Shown here one piece after another: positions 33,598 through 45,889 of a DNA stretch of 64,000 bases (positions are counted from its first letter, which is position 1; each line of letters begins with the position of its first letter). The DNA comes from Calamus simplicifolius. Lineage: Eukaryota; Streptophyta; Magnoliopsida; Arecales; Arecaceae. The position numbers and the translations under genes are program-made. The DNA lies in assembly GCA_900491605.1 (NCBI GenBank), contig UESW01000076.1, forward strand, positions 1 through 64,000, given 5' to 3'. The notes under the pieces were generated by a model that was given only the letters and a program-made list of their open reading frames with translations, was not told the DNA's origin and did not search any database.

Positions 33598-35030
33598 TCA
33601 TTGCTTCTGGTAGTTATTCTGTTTCTTCTACATTTGGTTGCCGTTTATTTTCCTAATGTGGATAAGCCTTCCATTATTGGTTTCGGTTTGTCAACTGTTA
33701 CGAGTGCGAGTTACGTGTCTGTTATGCATCTGATGTGGGGACTTGTGATTAAGATGTCTTCTTGTACCATAAAACCTTATGTCTAATTTTATAGCGTTGT
33801 TGAATAAGTGGAACTCTTGATGAAGCATTTCCTGCATGCACTTCACTAAGTAATCGAAGTGCATGAATATGATATTTCAGATGCTGAAATATGAAGGCAA
33901 CTCAGATGATTCTGCTGGAGAAATAATCAAAGAAGTCATGCTAACTTTCTAGTACTGGCTGATATTTTAGCCAAACCAAGAATGATACTAGTATTGGTTT
34001 AGCTCTCACCCATAGAACGAAAGCAAGAATTTCCACTATAATATGGTGCAAATTTGTGGCAGGTTTTGAGAACTTAATAGCAGATGATGGAAAAACTGGC
34101 ATATTCTCCTCACCCGTAACTAGTATTCAAGATCAATTAAATCATTCTTTCATCAGGTAAGGACCGCTGCATTCTTGTTGAGGCCAAGTTTCTTGCTCAT
34201 CAACTGAAGACATGCAATAACATAGATCCCATTTAATCATTCCTGCATCATGTAATTAAATTCTAAATCTTGAGGGGGAAAGGGAAAAAAAAAAAAAAAC
34301 AACAACTGTGACCACAGCAAAATTATGATGAAATAAAACAGTTTCATGGTCCCTCTTGTCTTTTTTTTTTGGCTGTATAACAGTGCATGTGCTTAACCGC
34401 AGCGCATGGAACAGGACAGGAGGCTAAAGATGAAACAATTATAAGAAAGAGAGCTGGCATGTGGCCACCCATACCCTACATGACCCAATCACCCTCTCAT
34501 CAGTGCCTTTCAAGGCATTCCATTGTCACAAAAGCACAAAACCAGGACAACTAATCATTCTCCTGCTCCTTCAGCAACCTCAAGTCACCCTTTTACCCAA
34601 CTGAGTTTACCTTTTTACCCCAAATATGTTACTCTTTTACCCAACTGAGTTAACCTCTCTTTTTTTTTTTTTTTTTTTTTTATACAAACGGACAATCAAA
34701 CTACTCTAGTGCGAGTCAGTCATGGAGCTTGAGAGCAGCTATCCTTCTGAATCCAACCGATAACTGTAAGAATCGCCCTTAATAATCAGGTTAAGAACAT
34801 GCATGGTCCTAATAGCATAGAAAATATGGTTCAAACTACATAGAGCTCAACCAAAAGAACTGAGGAGTCAAGACTTTCAAATCCACTGGCACTTAGTTAA
34901 CCTTTTACCCCAAATATGTTACCCTTTTACCCAGCAAATCAAGTTGGCATTCACCTCATTTGTCTACACTTTTTAAGGGGCGTACAACCGGACTACCATG
35001 GAGCTTCTCAAGGGGGGGGAAAAAAAAAGC
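33598..35030. other. 3' flank of VAMP72 and upstream region of the 8-cysteine-motif gene
   Basis: Begins with the VAMP72 3' UTR. Contains poly(A) at 34289-34300 and poly(T) at 34660-34681. A 35-40-bp segment (TTTTACCCCAAATATGTTAC) occurs twice, at about 34612-34650 and 34902-34940, on either side of a 250-bp stretch that starts with the poly(T). No clear TATA box was found for the downstream gene. Confidence 0.6.
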
Positions 35031-35423
35031 ATGGCTGGCAAAACAATTGCGGCCCTCTTCCTCCTACTATTGTCCAACTCATGCACTGCTTCCATACCAT
35101 GGCCTGAGGAACCGAAGCCCAGATCCTACCACAACTTCCCCCCAAAGACGGCTCCGGTGAACCCATTCTGCCCACGAGACACGGTCAAGCTCGGCGTCTG
35201 CTGGGACGTGCTTGGAAACACGGAAAGGTTGATCATAGGCCAGCCGCTTGGGAGCAAGTGTTGTGCTCTTCTTGAAGGCTTAACGGATGTCGAAGCTGCT
35301 GCTTGCCTCTGCACCACAATTAAGGAGAGCTTGCTGGGTGTCAACATTAAGTGGTCTGTGGCTCTCAGCTTGCTGGTTAGCCCCTGTAAGAAGAACATCC
35401 CAGATGGTTTCAAGTGTGTTTAG
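35031..35423 (+). CDS. Hybrid proline-rich / 8-cysteine-motif secreted protein (DC2.15/pEARLI1-like)
   Basis: A single-exon gene of 130 residues. The family (plant lipid-transfer-like 8CM, hydrophobic-seed type) comprises secreted cell-wall proteins, often developmental or stress-related; the exact role here is unknown. Signal peptide MAGKTIAALFLLLLSNSCTA is followed by a short Pro-rich linker (SIPWPEEPKPRS, NFPPKTAPVN). The 8CM domain has all eight cysteines in the order C-C-CC-CXC-C-C (NPFCPRD, LGVCWDV, KCCALL, AACLCTT, SPCKKN, FKCV). The start at 35031 is chosen because the signal peptide begins there. An in-frame ATG at 34998 would add eleven charged residues (MELLKGGEKKS) across a G8A9 homopolymer. 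The linker is much shorter than in the related pseudogene at 38801-39436. Confidence 0.92.
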   Translation: MAGKTIAALFLLLLSNSCTASIPWPEEPKPRSYHNFPPKTAPVNPFCPRDTVKLGVCWDVLGNTERLIIGQPLGSKCCALLEGLTDVEAAACLCTTIKESLLGVNIKWSVALSLLVSPCKKNIPDGFKCV

Positions 35424-38400
35424 GGACTAATGATTTGGACCGCTAATCTCTAGCTAATCCCTTGTGTTTCCTTTTTCTTGTCTTTCTTTCTTGTCCTTTT
35501 TTTTTTTTTTTTTTCCGGTCTCTGCTATGACTAGGTTGTTTTGCATGTGCTAAGCTTAATGTAATCTCTGTACTAATTGTTATCACTGGTTTTGGCAGCC
35601 TAAGGGTTGAAGTCTAAGAAAATTCAACTTTGTTTAGTCGTTATTTTCCATTCCAGACAAATCAGGCGTTGTTATCTGCGTTGAAATGTTCACCGTCATT
35701 GCATGCATTGCACAGAAAGAGAAGCTTTCCAAAGGACTAGCTTTGTTCTTGGATCCCTGTTGTTTAAAGGGACTTCTAGTTCCGAGTTTCTCTTGGGACA
35801 TGACTCCGACCACCTAAAGTGGAGTTGGTGCAGCTTAAAGAAAGTTTCACGGACCCACTCGCCATATTCCTAGAGCTAGCAGTGGGTAGCGCCCCAATCG
35901 CTATCATGCCCAGCTGCACGAATGTATATATGGTGTCTTTTGAGTGCCAAATGATCCCTTTCAGAAGAGAATTAGCTAGATAATTGGACATGGATACTAA
36001 CTCCCTTCAGGCCTCTAGTGCAGATAGCTCGAAACGAAGCAAAATTTTGCATCATAATAAGCATCACTCTTAAGCTTATTTTTTACCTCAAAAACACTTT
36101 CTTTTATCATCATTGGAAGTTCCATACCTAGAGAACAAGGAGAGTAACTGAGACATGCCTTTTGGGGAGCTAAAATTTTTCTTTCGAGGATGCAATAAAA
36201 TTGATTGAAATCTTGAACTTAGAACAACAACAACATAATAATAATAGAGGAACTTGATGCGGTTGTCAAGCTTTTTCAAGCAACGGAGGAAATAGTCTTA
36301 TGATGCCAAAGAACATGCCTGAATTAAGCGTTATGCTGATTGAGTCATTAGCAGATGATATTTAAAATTTTGAACATTAAACAAAATCTATAAGCAAAGA
36401 ATGCATGATCAACGTCATGGTAATTGTGAGAATCCTAATTTGATTGTGGAATCAGGATTCTTAAGTTGGTGTGTATTTATCAAAGCTGTTACTTTTTCTC
36501 CTATGTCCTTATTATCATTTTCATTTTTTAAGGAAGAAGAGGCCCTCTGTATTGGGTCTTCATAAAACTTGTGGAATCCTATCTTTTTACGATGGGAGCA
36601 TTTGATAAGGATGAACATTATTGGGAAAATTAATGTCCGGAGTAGACCATAGCATTTAGTCTTTATTAATCAACCACATAACTCTATCCATCATCCATCA
36701 TAAATTTTCTTTAATTTCTGATTCTTTTTATTGTATATATTAAAAAGATAACTATGTGTGCGTACTGTATCTTCTTACTGCATGCAGTTATTTTCACATT
36801 GCATAATTATTGTTTTACTCTATATAATAAATATAAATATGCATATAGTTATTATGTAGTGAAAAGGATTGAAAATTAAAATAAATTGAAAGGACAAACG
36901 AAATATTCACTAAAAGCCAGACATAGATTTGCCGACCATTTTCCCCTCAGGACACTACCCTTCAGCTCCCAATGAAACAAAGTCATGCAAGTTGCATGGC
37001 TCATATTATATCAAGATGGCTCAAGCATCCTGTCATATTTTTCTACGAAATTAACTTGCTTTCCACAAATTAATTATTCGTTAGGGCAGGGCTACTGAAT
37101 TAGTTTCCTTCGTCGTCATTATGAGCGAAGGAAGATTCTTTCCTTAAACCTAGTTCGTACAAAAAGGTATTCTACTGGCAAAATTACCAGGCCTTGCCAG
37201 GTTCTCAACTGAATTTGACTTATGGGTAATTTAAGTCCATATTTTCCATGGAAAGCAAGAACAATCAAAACTCCAATAGGCTCCTCAGGAACATTCGACA
37301 TGCATGTCCACTCTCAGGAATCACTAATATTTAGATAGAAAGCATGAAAACAATGCTGTTGTAGTTGATGGCCTGTGAAGCATGTCCGTTGCTGCTGCCT
37401 ATTATACGTCTGCAATAACTTGCAGTGTTATTTTTTTTCATTGTACATTCTCTTTCTTTTAGAAAAAATCAGCTGCTAAATTGCCTGACAGATCTTCATT
37501 GAGTCAATATATAGAAAACAATAGGATGCAACTAAACACTCACCAGTAAAGCTTACAGAACAAAAACACAAGCTAGCCGCTCCCCATCTTCCTTGCTATC
37601 CATTTTTCAAACATCCAGTAATTCACTTTCCTGTAGAAGACTTCCATCTCCTGTTGTTCTAACATTTAGATTGAATTTTGTTTTGATACATAGTTTTTTG
37701 TTTGCCAAAAATATATATGTTTATGATTAACTTTCGATCCTGGTAGGAAGGCGTTCATTAAGATCGCTTAAAGTAGTTTTAATGATCAGTCTTAAATTTT
37801 ACTATAGGAAACATCATATGATTAGATGACAGTCTATATGAGCCCTTCTCTGGATGTGGCCTCATCGCAGTTTAAATGCCAGCAGGCTTCTTCATAGGAA
37901 ACACTTCTATGGTAATCTCTTCATGGCTTTTATGATCTCGACCTTTTTCTCATCCTCACCAGGTGAGTATCAAGAGATTATATGCATGGCCTTGCTTTAC
38001 CCTATAGTATATGTACCAAAAGTGATAAGTAGACAAGAAAGAGAGCACCAATTAATGGCTTTTCTTTCAGACCATTCAACTGCAGTTGGTTTTAAGATAA
38101 ATCTCTAAAGGAGAAGGACAAAAAAAAAAAAAAAAAGCTACATGAGCTGTTTATTACTTGGGACTCTAAAATACACCATAAAAGAAAAGTAGAGAAGGAG
38201 AAAAATCCATTCCAACAATTGAAGACACAATCATGAACAACTGAACCCCAACAATACAAGATGTACAGTGAAGTAAAAACAAAAGAAGATCGGCCACTCG
38301 GACAACCTCTCATGTCTCATCACCCATCCACCAGTTCGAACCTCTTTTGGTTTCCATGAAGATAACTCCAGGCAGCTGGAAATACAAACATACAGTTAGT

Positions 38401-38800
38401 TCCAAATCTTAAACACTACCCCAAAATTAGAGTAAAAAAAAACAATTTCCTTCTTCCATCATTAAATTGAAGGGGCAAGTGCAATTTACAATACCAAAGC
38501 ACTAGACTGAAAGCTACTTCATGGATTAAGACCTCCAAAAAAGTAGGAATTTAATTTTAAGAATGTAATGAGGCATATCCCTCTTGTCTGTCTCAAAAAA
38601 TCATTGGAAGAGGCATACCTAGCTAGCTTGAAGAGAATTATGTTCTAAAAAGCCTTGGGATATTTTTTTTCCTTGTCTGGACTTAAAAAGGTATTTAAGC
38701 CTCAAAATTAGCTGTTCTTCTTGTTAGAGTATTAAGGCTAGGGAAAAACTCATCTTTAGATCTTAGAAGTTATAGTGGTCTGAGACGTACGTAACTATGT
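35424..38800. other. Intergenic region between the two 8CM loci
   Basis: Starts with the 3' UTR of the 8CM gene. Mostly AT-rich; poly(A) at 38120-38137. Short open frames have no recognisable motif. No gene or transposon was identified in this 3.4 kb. Confidence 0.5.
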
Positions 38801-39436
38801 TTATACTGGGCAAGTGTAACCAGGAGGGACGGCGTTGCCGCAGGTGACGAGGAGTTGGAGTGCAATGGGAAGGACTGCTTTGGTGTCAAGCAGCTTATTA
38901 GCCTTTATCGTGGTGCACAGGCACGCAGCAGCTTGAACTCCGGCGAGGCCTCAACAAATGGACAGCACTCCACGGCGGCGTCAGCAACGTGCACTCTTGA
39001 GCCCAGCAGGCTTACACAGGCACCGAGCTTCAGCGCGTCAATCGGACAGGACGTTGCCGCAGGGGGTGGCGGGCAGCCCGGATTTTCGGACGCCGGCGGT
39101 GGCGTACCGAAGAGTGGAGGAAGACTGATCGGCGGAAGGGTGATAGGTGGATTGCCGATGATCGGCGTGGTGGGGGATTGCCGATGATCGGCGTGATGAT
39201 GGGAATGGGAGGAAGGGTGATGGGAATGGGAGGAAGGGTGATGGGTCCTTGGGACTCCTGGGGGTCCTGGGGGAGGGAGGAATTCTAGGAGTCCTGGGAG
39301 AGGGAGGAATTGTAGGAGGAATTCTAGGAGTCCTGGGAGAGGGAGGAGTCCTGCAAGACCCACGAGCTAAGGCTATGGGAGTGGAGCAGAAGAACAGCAT
39401 GAGGAGGAGAAGAGCTGAGAGATTGGAGGAGTTCAT
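38801..39436 (-). pseudogene. Hybrid proline-rich 8CM protein, frameshifted
   Basis: Start at 39436: MNSSNLSALLLLMLFFCST is a good signal peptide. A Pro-rich repeat region follows, with PPSPRTPRI units and then PITLPPIP and IIGNPP. It shifts through three frames between about 39260 and 39160. The 8CM domain begins in the frame ending at 38905 (SCPIDALKLGACVSLL, ECCPFVE), then a lost base near 38950 moves the rest to another frame (CLCTTIKANKL, LLVTCGNAVPPGYTCPV), ending at the TAA at 38801-38803. All eight cysteines of the motif are still present across frames, so the breaks look recent. A TATA box is kept upstream. The frameshifts could also be sequencing errors in the repetitive Pro-rich part, in which case this is a live gene. 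Confidence 0.75.
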
Positions 39437-39508
39437 GGCTGTGAAATTACTAGTAGTGTAGCAGCAGTGATGAACTGAGAGTGGCGAGGCTGGGGAAGGG
39501 ATGGGATG

Positions 39509-39516
39509 TTTTATAG
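39509..39516 (-). promoter_or_regulatory. TATA box of the 8CM pseudogene
   Basis: CTATAAAA on the minus strand, 73 bp upstream of the ATG at 39436, a normal distance for a short plant leader. Confidence 0.6.
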
Positions 39517-39529
39517 AGTGAAGTGTGAT

Positions 39530-40539
39530 CCGTTATGACAGGTCATGTGGACATGTCAGCTCTTGCCAGTCTTGCCGGTTGGCTCTTTCCATAGCTGTGA
39601 AACGATGGCCGTCACCACTCCCATCTGTTTCCTTTGTCCTACACAGCCATTAATTCTACGTTGTTTTTAGCCCAGTGATAAGCTTTCTAGCGAGCTAGTT
39701 GGTGCCCCAAGGGAGCTCAAACGTACAGTCCATGCAAGTCTTGAGCTATCTTGATAACTACATGAGAACAAATAAATTACCATGCATGAACAATTAGAGA
39801 AAAAGAAGGTTTAACGTTTTGTAAAACATTATTGATGCATTGTTTTAAGCATGGATTTATTTTAAATGTTTCTAGGATTCATTAGTTGCTACAGGAATGA
39901 GTTCTTAGCATAAGTACAGAACTAATTTAGTCTGCCTGTTTTAAGACTTATAGGAGATGATACGAGTGGCGTAAAAGTAGAAATATACGCATGATGAAGG
40001 GGTACGGTGGGTACCTCCATTTTATTCGACCGCATGAACTTTTAAACATTTCCCCCTTGAAGGAAGATCACAGGGCCCTTTTAACTCCGTAGAGGAAGGT
40101 GTTTGAGACATTTCCACTTCAGGGAAGTGAATTCTTTATTGCTTGGATGAAACTTGGAGAGACAACCTGCGGGTGAAAATATTTAATTATTTTCATGGTT
40201 GAGGCTTCTCGCAGGCTCTTTTTGTTGTTTGGGAGCGAGAGCTTCCACACCCAATTTTGTTCTTGTCTCATATGAGAGTAGCCTATCACTCTGACTTGTT
40301 AGGCCAAAATTTACTTTGGAAGCACATTCGGAACGACGTCACGAAGAGTCCAAACATCACCGACGCTGGACCATTCTTTTTTTCCATGCCAAACCCTTTG
40401 AAGTAAAAGAAGAGTTTAATGATCTGACTGCTTATGGAGCTCGTTTATGCGTGCTAAGTATGGTAATTGATCCTTACACATCTTTCAATTTATCATGCCT
40501 GCTCTTTCTTCTGAAAAGAGGTTTGTCATCATGCTCCGA
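39530..40539. other. Upstream flank of the 8CM pseudogene and unassigned sequence
   Basis: No feature recognised in the first 500 bp. From about 40090 there are broken stretches that could be more of the LINE that follows (for example NLLWKHIRN), but too damaged to be sure. Confidence 0.4.
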
Positions 40540-41930
40540 CTGTACTACCTCGTGTCTCGTGGATGATTGGTGATGGTGCTTCTGTTGATGTGCTTAAGAT
40601 ACGTGATTAGCTGATATTCCATTGTCTCTGGCCTACCTTTATGAGCACTGACATTGCTTCTGACACGAGAATCATTGACTTAATTAACTGTTCATGATTG
40701 CACTGGCTGACATACCTCCCGTGTCGCCACTCTTTTTGGGGCAGAGCTAGCCCGGCGTATTTTGTCATCCCTCTAATATTGGGCAGAGTTCCGGACACAG
40801 ACTTTGGAGGAGATCCTATATGACTCGTGCTCCGACTAGGGATCTTATACAGGAATATAGGCCACAGCCTAGGCAGTTACGGGATGTCTTTTGGATTTGG
40901 AAGCTTCCCATTCACCATAGAGTGCGCTATTCATTTAGAAGCTGGCTTGGGACTGCCTTCCAACCTGCTCTTTGCTCTCGAGTAGAGGTTTGATGATCCA
41001 GCCTAGGTGCCCGTTATGCGGGGTGGAGGAGGAAACAGTTGACCATGCTATCTTCACTTGCGACAGTGTTAGATTAGTTGGCAGATAGCAGGTTATCATT
41101 CCTGATTTGATAGCAGCGACTCTTGTCGTTCTTCTTTTCTGAGGATGATTCGGCAGGGTGGGCAGAGAGAGGGCACACCTCGGTTGAGCTCTTCAGCTGC
41201 TTATGTTGCTTATCAGGTTTGGCTGGCTCGGAATAGAAATTTTTTCTGATAAAAGTGACCCTCCTATAAGATCCTTAGGACAGCTCTATCCCTCTCTGAC
41301 GAATACATGATCCACCAGTCTGGACTTGATATTGATAGACTTAGCATCTGGGATTCCCCTGCTGCCTCGGTAGCGTCGGCATATGGTCTTCGTTTCCTGG
41401 GAACCCCCTCCACTAGGATCTGTCAAAATCAACTTTAATGGAAGTGTCCAAAGTCGGCTGGCTTGCTCGGGGTTTGTGATCCGAGATTTTGATGGGTTGA
41501 TGATTGCGGCTGGGGTTTGGTTCTCTTGACCTGTCAGTGTCGCTTGCCAAGTTATATGCGGTGTGGGCTGGCATATCTTATGCTATCCGCAGTCTGGGTT
41601 TTCGCCATCTTATTATTGAGGGGGACTCTACTACAGTGGTGCGTTGGCTCCGACAGACTCCGGCGACCCCTTGTCTTCTAACCCTGTGCTATGCGACATC
41701 AGGTCTATGCTCATCAGGCTTTCAGAGTCCAGGTTCGGCATATTTACCGGGAAGCTAACTCAGTGGCTGATTGGGTAGCTGCCCGGATGGTCCCAGCACT
41801 CTAGTTTTTGGTCCTGGAGACCGATGATTTATGTCCTATAGTCTTATCTCAGATATTGTACTCCGACATATCGAGCTTGACTTACGTTAGACTGGTGATC
41901 GCCCGTTTATAAAAAAAAAAAAAAAAAAAC
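40540..41930 (+). pseudogene. 3' part of a LINE (non-LTR retrotransposon), decayed
   Basis: C-terminal end of a plant LINE polyprotein with the usual order. First WMIGDGASVDVLK and WPTFMSTDI (40560-40650). Then the zinc-binding RT-associated region, FRSWLGTAFQPAL and, in another frame, CPLCGVEEETVDHAIFTC (about 41010-41062). Then a type-I RNase H: KINFNGS, CSGFVIRDFDG (41415-41500) and LYAVWAGISYAIRSLGFRHL, IIEGDSTTVVRWL (41550-41655). It ends in a poly(A) of about 19 bases (41911-41929). Many stops and frame changes. The reverse transcriptase itself was not found and the copy is presumably 5'-truncated. A target duplication was not identified. Confidence 0.75.
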
Positions 41931-42589
41931 CTACCTGATTATTAGGTTTTGTAGAAATTGACAACACACAGCCATGTGAACTATAGAAAGTCGGTGCGGT
42001 ATAAATATACTTAATTAAATTCTTGGAAGGATAGCTCTTATACTGCAGCCCTATGTTTTTTTTAGGTTAAAAGGATAACTTTAATGTTTGATAAATATAA
42101 AACACTAGGATGGTAATTAAAAGTTTCCTATAATGTTGGAAGTATTTGCTAATTAAACTACTATGGTCAGACGATTTTTTTCCAGCCAGCTGGCGGGGGA
42201 ACAGGGAGATATCATCATATATTATGAATTAATATTATCAATAGTTCTAGTAAAAGAGCACCTATTTCTTCCTACGAACTAGAGCAAATGCCTATCTATA
42301 GAAAATTTAGCCTACAAAACCCAACATAATCTCATTCAAAATGGCAGTTTCATCATGGTGAAATATATGGCTTATGATCCAAAAGAATTGTGTGATTTCA
42401 TCACCAAATATGAAACTCATCTATAAAAGAAAAGCTTGTTTGAGAACAGAGGAGAGGCTCCTCCGTCTAAACTCTTTCTCTAACACCTCTACCTCGTAGT
42501 AAAGAAATACTAAGCTCCCTCTCTTCCATTTTTGCTTACACAACTCCTTCCCTTCTATTTTTTCCTTTTTTTTTTATACAAATCCAGAG

Positions 42590-42860
42590 ACTATAAGGTC
42601 CATCCTTAACGACCCATAATGTCCTCCTTCATTAACTTGAGCATCAGAGGACCTCATCAGAAAACATCTAGTACTCTTTATTATCACCAAATCATCTTCC
42701 TCGAATGTTCGCAGCATCCGATCGCCTTTTCCAACGAGCCTTATATCTTTCGGTGAGCTTCTCTCGTCCAAGAGCCTGTAAAAAGTTTTAAAATCAGAGA
42801 TTTCGACGGGGATTCTCGATGCTCAAGTTAGTACTTTTGACAACAACCATGAATTTAAAA
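42590..42860. repeat. Possible LTR fragment distantly like the LARD LTR
   Basis: CATTAACTTGAGCATCAGAGG (42631) resembles CACTGACTTGAGCGTCGGAGG of the LARD LTRs (for example 15519), and the GAGATTTCGACGGGGATTCTC nearby is a type of phrase seen in gypsy LTRs. Low confidence. Confidence 0.3.
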
Positions 42861-43738
42861 AAACTCAAAAGAAAGAGAGAGATTAGAGAAGTGCTTTCTG
42901 TGTAAGGACTTGAGTATCTTACTTGGGCTTAGCTTGGCCTACCTGATCAAGATTCCTCTTACCCATTTTATTGATGCTTGAAGTTTGTGAGACTTGAGGT
43001 GTAACCATCTGTCAGAGCATTTATGGCAAAGAAAGCACTAGTAGGGCTTGCCTCCTTGACTTATCAGGACTGGCAGACGATATTCTGTCAAATATGGGTG
43101 GCTGCATAATTGCTGGGACAAGTCTCATCATGCATGAGAGACCGTAGAGAGTTAGCATGTGCTGCTTGGTTTAGACAACTATTGCAAGCTGCTGCAGGGC
43201 ATGGGTAGTATTACGGTGTTTATTAGATGTGTCTCCATGTTATACTTCGTTGTCCTATGCGGTTAGTTGCAAGTGATGAATTAGGTACGTGGGCCTCATA
43301 ATGTGGCCATTGAGCACTGCCTACAGATAGTTGCCAAGACCGACTTAAAATCGTGAAGGGCAACTGAGGCGCAGTCTGGATAGCTAGAACCCGACGCGGT
43401 CAAAAATATCGATTCAACTAATTTGGCATAGAAGTAGCAGCCATTGCTCAAAAATAAAAAGAATTTCTTTCATAAATAAAACCTAGCTAGTTATCATAAT
43501 TATATAATGTGCCACATTCAAAGAAATAGTTATTCTTTTGATGACAACAAAACATCATAATATTTCGGTATATCTTATAAACTCATTGTTAAGTAAGTAA
43601 ATACGTGCAAATATTTTGTCGCACTCTTTACTTTTGCCAACTTTTACATACTTTTCAAATTTTTTTCTCAATTTTATTTTTTTTTGGCTGATTCCACGCA
43701 CTGCTGGATGGCAATGTCGAGAAGAGACTTGTAATCAC

Positions 43739-43802
43739 AAGTGTGCGTGCGTGCGGGCGCGCGCGTGTGAGAGAGACAGAGGGAGGGAGAGAGAGAGCGA
43801 GC
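43739..43802. repeat. GT/GC then GA-rich microsatellite
   Basis: Alternating GTGCGTGCGTGC...GCGCGCGCGTGT followed by GAGAGAGACAGAGGGAGGGAGAGAGAGAGCGAG. Confidence 0.85.
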
Positions 43803-45889
43803 ATACGATAAAGGAATGCAGCTGGGATCATGTGCTGTGGCTAACATCGTAGAAAGCGTCGCTTCAAAATTGGGTTGGAAATTAGTTGTAGAAGAGTGGA
43901 ATTATTCCAGCCCGTGAGCTGCTTTCGTTTTCTTTTCAGCTGTCAGCTTCGACTCACGTGAATCCCGGGATCTCAGATGTAGCGGCACTCGCCATCTCTC
44001 AGCTATCAAAACCCAATTGCTTTATTTATTTTTTAAAAAATATAAATATATTTTGATCCTTAAACTTTCCTTCAAGATTCATTATCGTACTCACATTTTC
44101 AATTACTTAAATTTAATTTTTAATATTTTTAAAATATTATATTTTTACTGACAGTCACATCAAAATAATAGGCTAGTTAGATATTTTATCTATTTTAATT
44201 ATTTTGACTAAATAAGATATTAAAATTTTTTACTAAGAGCAAAATAAATTGAGTGAAAGTTTGAGAATCAAAAGTATATTTTAATCTTTTTATTTAAGAA
44301 ACAGCTAAAACCTGTGCATCAAAATTATTTTTGGTTAGAATTTAGGACTTCGATTTGAACTCTCTCTTTCAAGGCTGCCATCTCCTTGCTGGCTACAGTT
44401 TTTAGACAAAGATCGCAAGAACAATATAGTATCCAGGCTTCAGAAACATGCCCATAGCAATTACTTCGCCCTGACTATTGTGTAGATTAATTCTGGCATG
44501 AGAACAAGAAACGAACATAGGATGCTCTTGTGGAGAGTACCAACTCCATCAGCTGAGTATACGAGTCACTGACCTCGTGCGAATCCTGCCGTCATCCTAC
44601 TCCGGCCAAGGCACTGTTCAGTCCTAGTTTTGTAAATGAAAAATAGGTGAACTGAAAAAAAAAAAAAAAAGTGGAAGCTTTTGTGATGGCTTCCGTCAGG
44701 CAAGAGGTCAGCTACATGTCCTGCATGAAATGGGATACATGTTACGTACCCTTATGATGGCATGCAATTTTGGGCATGAAATTTTGATGCATGCATGGAA
44801 TTCACGTACGTACTCGTTATATTGCCAAAACACCTAAAAATAGCAGGGAAGCACATATCAGGACTAAAATTAATCCATAACAGCAATATTTTTTCCCAAG
44901 AAAAACCCCATAAAAGCATTAGAAAATATAGCTAATATAAACTAGCTTATTGATAATAGGTTAGTTGCATCCCTCCAAGGAGTGGATCCTAGATGATTCT
45001 CCTAGGATAGTTGAGGCACAGTAGAGGAACCAGCAATGCGAATTGCTCCAACTAAGAGAGAGAGAGAACTAATTATAAAATGTACCCATCCTCTGCCCAT
45101 ATACTGATGAAATATGATCTGTTGTGAAGAGGACAGCAGACCCTATAATTTTGTCCTTGCTGAGGTTGCCAAGAACAAAACGCCAAACCAGTTTCAATCT
45201 ATTTTGCTGCACATTGCAATGCTCCAAAACTACGAACAAAAGAGCGACTGCATTCCTCCCAGCTGTTCCACAGTGGTCACAACCACAGCAGCATTGCTTG
45301 TGGATGGCCTCGCTCTAAACATTTTCAGCCCATCACACTCCTTATGCTGGGCATTGGATTTATGTATCACTACCAATAAAAAGTAGTTTTAATTTTTTTT
45401 TTTTTTCCTCCTCTCTCTAAATGACGACAAAGTTTTTACTTTTAAAATGATGAAGAATCTCTGAAACATGACTTCAAAGCAACATCCAAGATCATCCTTT
45501 ATAACTAGGAAGATTTATTATGAAAAAGTAGCTTCGAAGTTGAAAAGCCTACTCCTTTCACTAAAATGAAGGTCCAAACCTGCTGGCGAGACAAACTGCT
45601 CTAGTTTGAGACAAACAGAGCTGTAACTCAGTGAGACGGCAAGGTTGTCTCCAAACCTTGGCAATTTTTTCCCATATCGTTGATATGAACCGAGTTTTCC
45701 ATCTTTTCTATTTGAAGAATATGTAGTCAGGCAATTTGAAACATAGATTGCTGGTGATGGTTTTTTTAAGAAAATAAACAATATATGGTTAAGTCTAGAA
45801 GTTGACAGTCATGATCAGAGAGCAAATTAAAATACGAAAAGACGGAAGGACAAGTGATGAAGCCTTGACATTATTAGTATTATGAAATA

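Larger units (their letters stand above)
41931..45889. other. Unassigned region with scattered repeats
   Basis: No gene recognised in 4 kb. Contains a possible LTR fragment (42590-42860), a purine-rich microsatellite (43739-43802), poly(A) at 44657-44672 and poly(T) at 45393-45406. Short open frames here lack motifs. Confidence 0.45.

Noticed and set aside
35126..35413. 95-codon minus-strand frame opposite the 8CM gene
   Set aside because: Shadow of the eight-cysteine coding sequence on the other strand.
45780..45790. ACAATA near 45778 as the left target duplication (CAATA) of the LTR ending at 48245
   Set aside because: The next bases are TATGG, not a TG start matching the CCAACA end, so the left boundary stays open.
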